Below are positions 8,977 to 17,959 of a stretch of 22,566 bases of DNA, one piece after another. The notes under the pieces are model-generated. The model had not been told where the DNA came from. It did not search any database and was given only the letters and a program-made list of their open reading frames with translations. Location of the stretch: contig BFEA01000395.1 in assembly GCA_003427395.1 (NCBI GenBank), forward strand, positions 1,059,913 to 1,082,478, given 5' to 3'. The position numbers and the translations under genes were made by a program. Within the stretch, counting starts at the first letter, position 1; every line of letters starts with the position of its first letter. The stretch is from Chara braunii (taxonomy: Eukaryota; Streptophyta; Charophyceae; Charales; Characeae).

Positions 8977-10589
8977 CCTGCGGGGCACAACTTTCTTCCC
9001 TAAGGGGCTGTCACCACCTTTAAGGGTGTATCCCTACCGAGCTACTGACCCACGTGCGAAAACTTATACATGCAATTGCAGAGGTAGGTCAGTCGAGGGC
9101 GTTTGCTCGCTCGCTGTAGTATAGGTACGCGCGATTAAAACGCCTATTGAACCCGGACGTAATCCGTTCCTTACGGCGTGAATCTTCTAAGTATGAAGCG
9201 TACGCCGGTCGACAAAGATGGTCTCAACCAAGCGTGAAACCTCCTTGCCCCTTTAAACACTAGTCAAAAAGTTATAACAATCACACATAGTTATACCGAA
9301 AGAAACTGTACTTAGTCGATAGGAATGTATATCCCATCTGCAATGATAATCGAAAGAATCAAAATCATCATTAGATACCCAAGATCAAAATAAAACTCGA
9401 TCACCGTGGGTCGATCTCCATAAAAATCATACAACCGCCAACAATGAGTTGACTTTAGACAATAACATATATGCAGCCGACACGGTACTCGGACAACCTT
9501 CGTTTTGACTTGATGAGATGCGCTGCCGAAGTTATTAATTCCATATACCGTCGACCTAAGATTAAACACGTACATTCGTCTTCACAGATCCTTAGTTTTC
9601 ATGGATGACACACTGTTTTGTGAATTATTTTTGATCAGGTGCATTACTTGAGGTGTTGCATATCTCTCCCTCTAGGAAGTGGTCTGGGGTACTCCTCGCT
9701 CGAGCACAAGACTCGGATATCAGAAGTCAGGCCGTCTCCATCGAATCGACAAAGTACCCCCCCGTAGAACGGTCCACTCTGGGTCGATAACAGGGTCAAC
9801 TCCTAAAGCAACGAACCCCGCCCCCAGATGCTTCCTTGAAAGAGAAAAAGCGTCCACCGCAAGTAAATTTTCAGTTGTTCTCATCCTCCCCTGCCTAAGG
9901 TAATTTAGACGAAAAGAGTCAGAGGTGATCGAGAATGAGAATCATTTGGACAGGTAAAGGTAAATAAAGTCATTCAGGGTAGAAAGGGTCAATCCTTGGG
10001 AAGAGTTAAATTCATTATGCTTTGATTCTCTTTCTATTTTCAAATTCCCTTTTCTCACGGCACCCATCAATTATCCTTCAAAAATAGCAAGCAAGTTCAC
10101 CCAACTCATTGACGAAAGGAAAAAGGTAAGGAGGTGAAACTCTCCGTTCTTTTGTCAAATAGCATTTTGTCCACTTTCATACATAGTCTTTTTTACTCAC
10201 CTGCACACCACGCAAACAACACATTCAAAAGAAGACAAGCAAAGTCCCATTACTCACGTCAGACCCACCTTTTCACTCATGCATGACGCCCACAACCCCA
10301 CTCAACCTTTTCTCCTGAACATTCAAAGCAAAACGGTCAAGCAATGTGTGAGTGAATATAGGTGGGAAGGGAGTCTGAGTCATCCACTGACCTTGAGTGA
10401 AGTGGTGCCAAAAAAAGCGTTTTGGCTCACTCAAGAAAGCCAACCAACAAACCGTGTGTACCGCCGAAAGTTGTAGTCTCAAGGAAAATCCTGATCAAAC
10501 CACCTCTCACTCGCACGCCTCACCCGCAGTAACCCAAGCGTGAAGACGGCAAGTCGCATGCATCCCAGAAAAACACTCAGTCTGGTAGC
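8977..10589. other. No recognisable gene
   Basis: About 1.6 kb with short open frames in all phases but none with a motif I can defend. A minus-strand frame at 9312-9575 and a plus-strand frame at 9679-9903 were examined and do not match a family. Base composition is AT-leaning between 9250 and 10200. Probably decayed intergenic or repeat sequence. Confidence 0.6.
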
Positions 10590-10812
10590 ATGTCGGTCCC
10601 AAATAGTCCCACGTGGTTCCAGGTGGTCCCATGCTGTCAAACACTTCGTCGAATGACTATTGAATCGAAAATCGTTTCTGCCACACGTCTCAAAAAAAAT
10701 AAAACCGGTGTCGAATCTCAAAACTGCATGCGTCGAGACTGTCGCAAATGACCGCCCGCGTCCCACGTCAGTCCCAACTGAACCCAGGCAGTCCCAAGTA
10801 ATCCAGTCCCAC
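10590..10812. repeat. Two clusters of GTCCCA hexamers
   Basis: The hexamer GTCCCA occurs at least three times at about 10593-10633 and at least four times at about 10763-10812, at irregular short spacing with near-copies such as GTTCCA. It looks like the remains of a short-period tandem repeat. No function is evident. Confidence 0.45.
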
Positions 10813-11106
10813 TGCCGCAAGTGTTGGGTAGTTCGAACTACAAAAAAATTATCTCATATGCCGCATAAAAAAAAAAAACAACGCCCGTCACGCTCAGATT
10901 TCGTACCGTCGCATGCCGTCAACCGTCACAAAGTCACACTGTTGCTGCCGTACACACCAATGGTAGCAGACCTTTCACCAAGAAAAGCAGCCGTCGTGCC
11001 GCAACAAAAAAACTTTCTGTGCCGTAAAAGAAACTTCCACTGCCGCGCCGCACGTCCCACCGTCGTGCCGAAATTCCATTGTCGTGTCAAACCCTCGTCA
11101 AAAAAT

Positions 11107-11400
11107 GGCAGCGTGTCGTCGCGTCGTACCCCGTAAAAAAAGAAGGGGGCAGCGCTTCGCCGTGCCGTACCACCGTAAAAAAACGGCAGCGCTTTGCCGT
11201 GTCGTACCACCGTAAAATGACGGCGGCGCTCCACCACACCGTACTACCGTGCCGTGAAAACGGCAGCATCACTCTTCAAAGCAAAGTGTCGCGCCGACGT
11301 GCCGTGAAAACGGCAGCGTCACCCCTAAAAAGTGTCGCCGACGACAGCGTCACCCTTCAAAATAAAGGTGTCGTGCCGACGCCGCGGTATTTCGGCAGCA
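11107..11400. repeat. GC-rich minisatellite of 37-50 bp units
   Basis: Unit starts are recognisable near 11107, 11148, 11186 and 11223. Each has GGCRGCG at its start and, further in, a GTAC(C/T) plus CCGTAAAA block. From 11251 the unit becomes about 50 bp: GCCGTGAAAACGGCAGC followed by a TCAC-to-AAAGTGTCG stretch, at 11251, 11301 and, more degraded, 11345. Most units carry a small self-complementary core, CCGT-A-rich-ACGG. Related but less ordered CCGTC/GCCG repeats extend left to about 10880. Confidence 0.75.
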
Positions 11401-11922
11401 TAACCCCACAAAAATGGGTTATGGTTGCCGAAAATATCGATCGGCACACCTCCACTAGTTGCCATGTTGCCCGTCACTCCTTGCCACGCTGCGCTGTCGC
11501 TCCTCACCACACTGCCGCAGAGTCCCCCTAGAGACCATCCTGCCAAGGGGTGGAGCAGAGTGCTCCAGCCAAGGCTATGGTTGTCTCCTCCCTCGCCACG
11601 CTTTGCTATCCTCCAGCTCCGCCGACAACACTCCTGCCTCCTCTCCAACACTCCAGCAATGAGGCAAGTGTGCTGTTACACACTGGCAGTTGGAGGCAAG
11701 TGTGCCAGCTGCCTCTTTTGTAGTGGCTGAGGAGGGCAGCAGCGGCCTCAGTTGCTCCCAGGCAAAATTTGTCACTTACCTGGGGCCGTTGATCTGAGCC
11801 AGATCAACGTCTTGAGGCTGTCTCACCTCAGCCACACACTTAGGGTGGCAGTTGTACTCAACTGCCCCCCTCTTTTTCTCCCTTTTCCCTGCACTCAGCC
11901 CCACACTAAGTGCAGGTTCAGC
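11401..11922. other. No recognisable gene before the gap
   Basis: About 520 bp, CT- and CC-rich on the plus strand. The phrase AGGCAAGTGTGC occurs twice (near 11662 and 11694). Open frames here run into the N gap and only look long because the unknown bases contain no stops. Confidence 0.6.
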
Positions 11923-12352
11923 NNNNNNNNNNNNNNNNNNNNNNNNNNNNNNNNNNNNNNNNNNNNNNNNNNNNNNNNNNNNNNNNNNNNNNNNNNNNNN
12001 NNNNNNNNNNNNNNNNNNNNNNNNNNNNNNNNNNNNNNNNNNNNNNNNNNNNNNNNNNNNNNNNNNNNNNNNNNNNNNNNNNNNNNNNNNNNNNNNNNNN
12101 NNNNNNNNNNNNNNNNNNNNNNNNNNNNNNNNNNNNNNNNNNNNNNNNNNNNNNNNNNNNNNNNNNNNNNNNNNNNNNNNNNNNNNNNNNNNNNNNNNNN
12201 NNNNNNNNNNNNNNNNNNNNNNNNNNNNNNNNNNNNNNNNNNNNNNNNNNNNNNNNNNNNNNNNNNNNNNNNNNNNNNNNNNNNNNNNNNNNNNNNNNNN
12301 NNNNNNNNNNNNNNNNNNNNNNNNNNNNNNNNNNNNNNNNNNNNNNNNNNNN
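11923..12352. other. Assembly gap (430 N)
   Basis: All bases are N. The right edge begins directly in CTCTCTCTCTGTGTGTGT, so a compound CT/GT microsatellite probably caused the break. The gap length is presumably a scaffolding estimate. Translations across it have no meaning. Confidence 0.99.
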
Positions 12353-12370
12353 CTCTCTCTCTGTGTGTGT
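12353..12370. repeat. (CT)n(GT)n microsatellite edge
   Basis: Five CT units followed by GT units, directly at the right gap border. The tract length inside the gap is unknown. Confidence 0.85.
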
Positions 12371-12375
12371 CGGCA

Positions 12376-12420
12376 TCCCGACAGTTGTGGCCGTTGCCTT
12401 CCATGGGCGAACTGTCGGGA
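12376..12420. repeat. 11-bp stem hairpin
   Basis: TCCCGACAGTT (12376-12386) is exactly complementary to AACTGTCGGGA (12410-12420), with a 23-nt loop. The right arm contains ACTGTCGGG, which recurs at 12526-12534 at the cleavage site of the hammerhead fold. Confidence 0.7.
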
Positions 12421-12520
12421 CAACCCCAAACGTGTGCAGAGAGTCCCCTCGTAACTTAAGTACAAGGTCCCAAACCCGCGCCCTGAACGTATGGTTCATT
12501 CGATTTTGCTCATCCTACAC

Positions 12521-12579
12521 CCAGACTGTCGGGGTGTAACCTCCTGATGAGTTGGTGCAAGTCCAACAAAACAGTTTGG
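12521..12579 (+). ncRNA. Type III hammerhead ribozyme relic (G12A)
   Basis: Hammerheads are small self-cleaving RNAs. The whole fold is legible. Stem III is CCAGACTG (12521-12528) with CAGTTTGG (12572-12579), 8 bp with one G-T pair. The cleavage triplet is GTC, and cleavage is expected after C12530. Stem I is GGGG (12531-12534) with CCTC (12540-12543) and loop TGTAA. The core CTGATGA is at 12544-12550. Stem II is GTTGG (12551-12555) with CCAAC (12563-12567) and a 7-nt loop. The second core strand reads AAA (12568-12570) where GAA is required, then A12571 pairs with T12529. So everything is canonical except G12, the general base, which is A. That change should nearly abolish cleavage. Stem III as the open helix makes it type III, the topology of plant retrozymes and some viroid-like RNAs. 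No second same-strand copy is visible; the gap lies 170 bp upstream. Confidence 0.75.
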
Positions 12580-12589
12580 CACGGTCATA

Positions 12590-12710
12590 GGGCATCGCTC
12601 CACTATTCTCGACATGCACAAAACACAAAAGCATGGCGGCGTATCTTTCCAGGTTCTAGCGGACCATTCACTCTTGTTTTGCACACTTCGAGAGTAATGG
12701 AGCGAGACCC
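12590..12710. repeat. Imperfect 36-bp inverted repeat
   Basis: Arms 12590-12625 and 12675-12710 are complementary at 28 of 36 positions (GGG..TCGCTCCA.TA and GCAAAACA-type blocks), with a 49-nt loop. It starts 10 bases after the hammerhead and could form a long rod in a transcript. Confidence 0.7.
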
Positions 12711-12715
12711 ATATG

Positions 12716-12739
12716 CCCGTTCGTTTTGAAACGAACGGG
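12716..12739. repeat. Perfect 11-bp hairpin, 2-nt loop
   Basis: CCCGTTCGTTT (12716-12726) pairs with AAACGAACGGG (12729-12739). It is almost a continuous palindrome, so cruciform formation is possible. An A-rich tract follows (12745-12840). Confidence 0.85.
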
Positions 12740-12844
12740 TGCTAACAAAAAAGAAAGAAAAAAAAATATATAAAAAAATAAACAAAGTCTAAGAAAAAAA
12801 TCTAAAAAAAAAACAACTAAAACGACTCACCTCTAAAAAAAACG

Positions 12845-12894
12845 GTCGCCCGTTTTCACGGGCGACTATTTGATGTACTAGGGCTAAAAAGCCC
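12845..12894. repeat. Two adjacent short hairpins
   Basis: First: GTCGCCCGT (12845-12853) with ACGGGCGAC (12858-12866), a perfect 9-bp stem with loop TTTC. Second: GGGCT (12881-12885) with AGCCC (12890-12894), loop AAAA. They are GC-rich stems in an A/T-rich setting, which makes them stand out. Confidence 0.8.
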
Positions 12895-12939
12895 CAGTCA
12901 CTTCAAGGTGCGCCACATGACGCTGTACCTTTAAATTTT

Positions 12940-13069
12940 ATTATCATTATTATTATTATTTTACTCCATTGGCCTACAATCAATTGTCATAGCAACAGTC
13001 ACGTGGCTTTCAGCCACGTAGACTTGACTTTGAGTCCTCAGAGACCAAATAAATAATAAATAAATAAAA
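12940..13069. repeat. (ATT)n and (TAAA)n tracts around an 8-bp hairpin
   Basis: An ATT run lies at 12940-12957 and a TAAA/TAA run at 13047-13069. Between them ACGTGGCT (13001-13008) pairs with AGCCACGT (13012-13019), loop TTC. TAAA- or ATT-type tails are common at 3' ends of non-LTR retroelements, but no such element can be identified here. Confidence 0.6.
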
Positions 13070-13211
13070 GATTAGACATTTCTCTATTTATGCGCGTCAT
13101 CTTTTGCGCAGGGGCACATCGCATCCCTCCACGCGTGGCTGATTCCAATCGTGCGATCTCGTCGATTGTGCGGCCAAAATCGGCCACGCCGGGCCAACTG
13201 GCTGCTCCAAA

Positions 13212-13306
13212 AGGAGCTAGCCCAGTGGGGCATTCCTGTTTCGATCCCCGTATCCGTGGCGCATCAGACTGGCATGTTACGGTTGTTACCTACTGGGCTA
13301 GCTCCT
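13212..13306 (-). ncRNA. Hammerhead-like structure in a 15-bp inverted repeat (weak)
   Basis: AGGAGCTAGCCCAGT (13212-13226) and ACTGGGCTAGCTCCT (13292-13306) are a perfect inverted repeat. On the minus strand the enclosed sequence holds CTGATG (13267-13262) followed, 18 bases after the next base, by CGAAAC (13243-13238), the two halves of a hammerhead core, and a GTA triplet upstream. The A9 position is C, stem I would be only about 2 bp, and stem II needs a bulge. It may be a heavily decayed type III hammerhead. An alternative is a tRNA-like Pol III promoter (TAGCCCAGTAGG as A box), but no T stem pairs. Confidence 0.35.
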
Positions 13307-13481
13307 ACTACGAGGATAGTAGGAGCGACTCTCCTATAAGAAGAGCCATACCCAGCCGTACTACCTGCATATGCATTGTAGACCCTCCTGGCCGTGTTCT
13401 GCCATAGGACCGGCTCCCCCCTGCTATGCCGCAGCCGCACACCTGGCGCGACGGTCCTTATTAGCCATTTAGGCCCTGAAT

Positions 13482-13503
13482 CGCGCGGCTTAGCAACCGC
13501 GCG
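13482..13503. repeat. 7-bp GC hairpin
   Basis: CGCGCGG (13482-13488) pairs with CCGCGCG (13497-13503), with an 8-nt loop. It is the last of the series of GC-rich hairpins that begins at 12376. Confidence 0.7.
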
Positions 13504-13654
13504 TCACAATTTTAGATAGAATAAAATTTAGATTTAATATTTCAATCAGTTGCATGCTTCTGCGGCCTCGCTAAATGCGGATGGTGATATTAATGATCCC
13601 CACCGCCGCTCCGCAAGCCACAGACGTCTAAATTTATACAAAACATTTTAATCT

Positions 13655-13799
13655 CGGTCATTAGTTAGTTTGAATAAACTTTTGGCAGACATTAGTCTCA
13701 TCAAGTTCCTTAATTTAACGAAAAAGTCGGACAGTGTCCGACATTGAAAAACCTGAGCAGATACCCTTATAAGGTTTTCTGCTCCGACACCGTAATCCC
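13655..13799 (+). mobile_element. Terminal fragment of the foldback family
   Basis: Aligns with 955-1092, the right arm end of the first element. Shared blocks are GAATAAACT.TTGG, the CTCATC(C/A)AGTTCC stretch, an AAAAAGT(T/C)GGA block, the GTCCGA(T/C)ATTGAAAA block, and an end that reads GCTCCGACACCG against GCCCTGACACCG. The small terminal hairpin has partly decayed. The other arm is not seen to its left. The 240-bp repeat begins 4 bases beyond the terminus. Confidence 0.85.
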
Positions 13800-13802
13800 T
13801 CG

Positions 13803-14045
13803 TATTTCAAAATTTGAAAGAAAAGACTTCTCCGCGCGATGATCACGCCAAAGCTCCCCTACCTACTTTTAGCAGAACGAGAAAGAAGCTATGGCAACAA
13901 TTATTTCCGCACTCACTAAGGCGCGATCAATTACCAACCGACATGGGACCAAACATTTTTCAAAAAGACGGGGGCATTCATGCCCTGCCGATCAACCCCC
14001 AAAATACCATCGCGCATAAAGTTGCGTGTTTATAGAAAGCAGCAC
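13803..14045 (+). repeat. 240-bp dispersed repeat, copy 1
   Basis: Homologous and collinear with 17960-18232. Shared landmarks include GAAAGAAG.TATGGCAACA, TTATTTCCGC, TCAATTACCAACCG, GGGACCA, CATTCATGC and CGATCAACCCCC. Small open frames in both copies follow the DNA similarity and do not look coding. Copy 1 follows a foldback terminus and copy 2 follows LTR-like block B. Confidence 0.8.
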
Positions 14046-15589
14046 ACGCGCCGTTCGCTCGATTGACTAGAGGTCTCGTCATCCTACGGAGGAGGGAGCG
14101 AGGGTACCCAGGTCCAAAAGTTCATCGGAAGAGCTCTTGCTTCTGGGAACCAGACGGACCCTTTATAGCCCAGCACCATTCTCTGCCAAGAACACGAGTT
14201 CCCCAACTGACACCATCAACAATTGAACTGAGGCTTCCACATGGCGTGAGGCACAGACCAGGGGAGCACCGTCGAGTCCGTATAAGGCAAAATCAGCACG
14301 GGGAAAGAAAATCGATCAATCAAATCAAACCCGGTTCCCCCTATGTGGCACACCTTAGACGGATTGCACAAGTGAAGCTGATCGGTCCGCAATAGCGCCC
14401 TCCATATGTCTGCATCATAGTAAAGACCGTTCTCGTCTGCTATGGGAAAAGGAGGGAGGTCACTATGGCAAATCGATGTGAGGTTTGAGCATGAGCAGTT
14501 ACCCGCGCTCACATTCAGAGTAGCAAACCTCGACTCCATGCAAGTCTCGACTTTCCCTCCACCGCCCACCCTCAACAATCAAAGCAAGTAGTTAATACAA
14601 TGCCGTCAACCAAAATGGCCACCCTGTCAAAATGGTGACGACCGAGAGGCCGAGAGATCAGGCGGATCGCCGAAGTCTTTACGGACAACGTCCTTGGTCG
14701 CTCAGCCCGTCCGGGTGAACGGAGAAATTTGACACATGGCACTTGCGCACAGGAGGGGAGAAAAAGGGTGACGACAATCTCGCATAAGCACAAGGTGCGG
14801 GGATCGACAGTTAGTTGGGAATCAAAGAGCGTCAACACGCTCATGCATGCAAGCACACGTCCAAAACCCAATGACCCCAAGAACCGCACCCATGTGCGCG
14901 ATAACAACAAAGGCCACCATACAGTCTTTCCGCATCTATGCATCCATAGAATTTTAGACAGCGAAGCATTCAACATCCATTGACACTCACACCCAACGCC
15001 ATGCACATGACTGAGTATCCACACTTAGCTTATGAAGCAGACGACAATTGGACAAAGCAGCGATGGAGAAAAAGTGAGTCCCTCGCTATTCAGAATTACA
15101 GCAATGTTGGCACTCCTCGTGCACAACCACTAACCAACCAAACCCAAGCCAACCGTAGCCACAAGGCCCTGCTGCTGGCTACATTCCCATCTCCACCACC
15201 ACTTAGTCCCTCCGCCTGCCTTACCCCCAAGTCTACCGTAATTCCCCAAGCCGTCACTCCGTCCGTTCCTTGGGCACGCCGAGCTTGTTCGGCGCCGTGG
15301 TCTTTGCGCATAGCTCGCGAAGCATTGCAGCCGAGATCAAAGAGAGGGAGAGGAACGGGTTGTGTGAATTCATAGTGTGAAAGGCGGCGGGGCACCAGCA
15401 TGTAAGGTGGGTAGTGAGGGCCCGAGGGGCGTAGATGAGGAGGACAGAAGGAAGAAGGCTCCAGAGGATTGAAGAAGGCAGAACGATCGAAACCTTCGTA
15501 CATTTGGGTTGCTCATTCAAGCTGCGCGCGTAAGTTCGCCCTTGCAGCTTGATCTGGCCAACCCAACTGACGATCAATCACGCCGAAAG
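14046..15589. other. No recognisable gene
   Basis: About 1.5 kb. Open frames up to 150 codons exist on both strands (for example 14572-15024 minus and 14980-15375 plus) but none shows a family motif. No strong repeat is seen by eye. Probably further decayed element or intergenic sequence. Confidence 0.55.
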
Positions 15590-17938
15590 TGTGACGCCCC
15601 AACCTCACGCCCAGCGCGACTTCCTGTTTCGGAGTGGGAGGGGGGCCGGAAAACGCGTAGTAGGGGTGTGCCAAGGATTTGAGGAAAGTGGGGGTGGAGT
15701 CCCAGACCAGAACTGAGATCTCCGGTGCCAAGTTTCAAGGACAAAAATGCAAGTGGCTCCACGTAAGGCCTGGTCTTTGGTTTGGCTTTTCTTAGAGCCG
15801 AGCAGCTAGTTTCGTCGGCCCCGTCGCCTGGGGTGGGTTCACACTTGGTGCACTGATGGAACACAGTGGGTGTCTCGTTGTTCAAACACCTGTCAGCGGC
15901 AGGTTTCATAGATCTCAGAGTCTGGCGTGGATGGCCTCAGCCGAAGACTGTGTTCTCGGTGCTCAGCTTCGGAGCGGGTTCGTCACACGAATCCCGCGAC
16001 TCGGTACGTGTTGCACTGTTGGCACTCGAAACACGGCCTTCGGGGCCAGCAAACGGTTATCGATTCCCAAGGGACTACTGTTAGATGATGATAGGGGAGA
16101 AGGAGATAGAACGGAGGGAAGTTGGTTTCAATGGCGACGAATCCTGCGGTGATGTAGTACTGATGATTATCGGTATTGGGGTAATCCGCGATTCGCGAAT
16201 TCCATCCGATGGCCCTGTGAAAGTCTCAGGCACACAGCCGATCACCCTCAGTTTGGCAGGGGTAGGCCGAAAGCCTTAAGTTCGATCGGCAAAAGTGTTG
16301 TTCGTTCTCCCAGTATTCTCGGTACTCGGGGTTCCTCAGACTAGCACGGTCAGTGACCCAGAATGGAACGCCGATATCCATGTTTGGCAAGAGGGACTTA
16401 ACTCATACATTTGGTCATGCAAAGAGAGGTGGAGTCAGGGACGGGTCATGCAGACACGCGTCTACGTGATGAATGTCGTTTTGGTGATCATTCGTATACG
16501 TGCGTGCAAATGATCTGTTGCCACCGGATCCGAATCAACCTTACAAATCAGACGGCTGCTTGACGGGCAAAAGGAAAAGGAAAGTAAATAACATTCCCAT
16601 GCAATCACGCGCGGATCATGTATGAGGAAGATCCCACCCACGCTCATGCCTATATGCAAATCGTAACCTACCGGTTAAATATGCATCTTCTTCCAACCCA
16701 GGTTTGTTCGGGGAGACAGCTTCAATAGGCTGAACGCAAAACCACATAGTCGACCACTGCCACATAAACAAAGACATGGTCATACCAAAAATGGGCGGGA
16801 TTACATACATTTCTTCATACATCAGCAGGGCGTTCATCCCATACTCCTCATACTCCCTCGTTTCTACAATCGACAATAATTCATGCAGGTCGTTCGAGTG
16901 ATCAATCAATTTTGGAATTGCCATACATCCTGTACTGGAAAAAGAAGAGATGGGGAGGGAGGAAGAAATATAACCCATACATCAACCAAAGAAAAGAAAA
17001 TCCGAGAGTGTCGCAAGCAAGGATGGTCGATAACCAAAAACCAAAATTATACAGAAGATGCGAAGTGATAATCCCCACTTCAGCACACCGCTCTCTCTCT
17101 CTCTCTCCTTCTCTCGAAGTTCTCACGATGCGGGCAGTATGTCGTCACGCACTGATCAACAACCCGAAGTTGTCATCCCGCTTAGGCCGAGTATGCAAGC
17201 CAGGTCCGCCTGTGTGCCATACTCCTTCGTGGCCACATCGCTCTCTCTCTCTCTCTCTCTCTCTCTCCTTCTCTCGAAGTTCTCACGATGCAGGCAGTCC
17301 ATCGTCGCACACCGATCAACAACCCGAAGTTGTCATCCCACTTAGTCCGAGTATGCAAGCCAGGTTCGCCTGTGTGCCATACTCCTTCGCGGCCACACGT
17401 CAACCCCGCCTACCCAGCACCAGCCCGTCGGATCGCCCAACTCCCTACTCACCGTTCTGTCTCCGCTCGTTAGTCAATCCTCTCGACCGAACTAACTCCC
17501 AAGTGTAGATTAGAGAGCGAATTAGTCGCGCTTGCCAGCTTTATAGCATTCGACAGTTGCGTGAGATTATGCTGAAGCAAGAGGTAGAGAAGAAGCGGGA
17601 GTGCCTACGGGTGCATGACGGTGCTGCGGCGTGGGGGACGTAGCCACTCTCCACGCATCGATCCAGTCATGCGTCCGTAGGCCAATGACGTACTCGGGAA
17701 AGAGACGCCAAGTTTCGCGCGAAAAAGGAAACGATCAAGAAGGGAGAGGATTACAGTTACACCTGCACTTGCCAAGAAGGAGCAAGGAGAGATTACAGTT
17801 TCGATTAGAATTTAGCGCAGCGGGGGCAGAGCGCAGAACAGGACACAGCAATGCGCGCTCAAGTAGGGAGCCTCGTGCAGTTACAGCCAAAAATTACGAC
17901 GCTCCCAAATTCTTAGCCTAATTAAAATCCTAATTACA
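15590..17938 (-). repeat. LTR-like block, copy B (2.35 kb)
   Basis: Full-length match to copy A, with intact TG (15590) and CA (17937-17938) ends. On the minus strand it would read TGTAATTAGG at its start and GGGGCGTCACA at its end. A Gypsy integrase relic on the minus strand lies just to the right (18590-19135), so copy B fits the 3' LTR of a second minus-strand element. Differences from copy A include the tandem duplication at 17091-17398 and many substitutions, which means the two copies diverged long ago. No clear polypurine tract is seen at the inner border, which weakens the orientation call. Confidence 0.7.
17091..17398. repeat. Tandem duplication inside LTR-like block B, with CT tracts
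   Basis: Unit 1 is 17091-17240 and unit 2 is 17241-17398. Each begins with a CT run (17091-17107 and 17241-17267) followed by the same segment: TCTCGAAGTTCTCACGATGC, AACAACCCGAAGTTGTCATC, GAGTATGCAAGCCAGG and TGTGCCATACTCCTTCG. Copy A has one unit only. The CT runs probably promoted the duplication. Confidence 0.9.
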
Positions 17939-17959
17939 AGAAGAAATTTCGAGAACTGG

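Noticed and set aside
9312-9575. Minus-strand frame with LRSTVYGI, reminiscent of the Copia RT motif LR(K)xxYGL
   Set aside because: Only a few residues agree, the following residues do not fit, and no YVDD box follows at the expected distance.
11752-12539. Long open frames of 170-235 codons on both strands
   Set aside because: They are open only because the 430 N bases contain no stop codons.
13236-13299. tRNA-like A and B boxes on the minus strand (SINE head)
   Set aside because: A box matches, but the B box has mismatches and neither T stem nor D stem pairs; the hammerhead reading explains more of the sequence, though also weakly.
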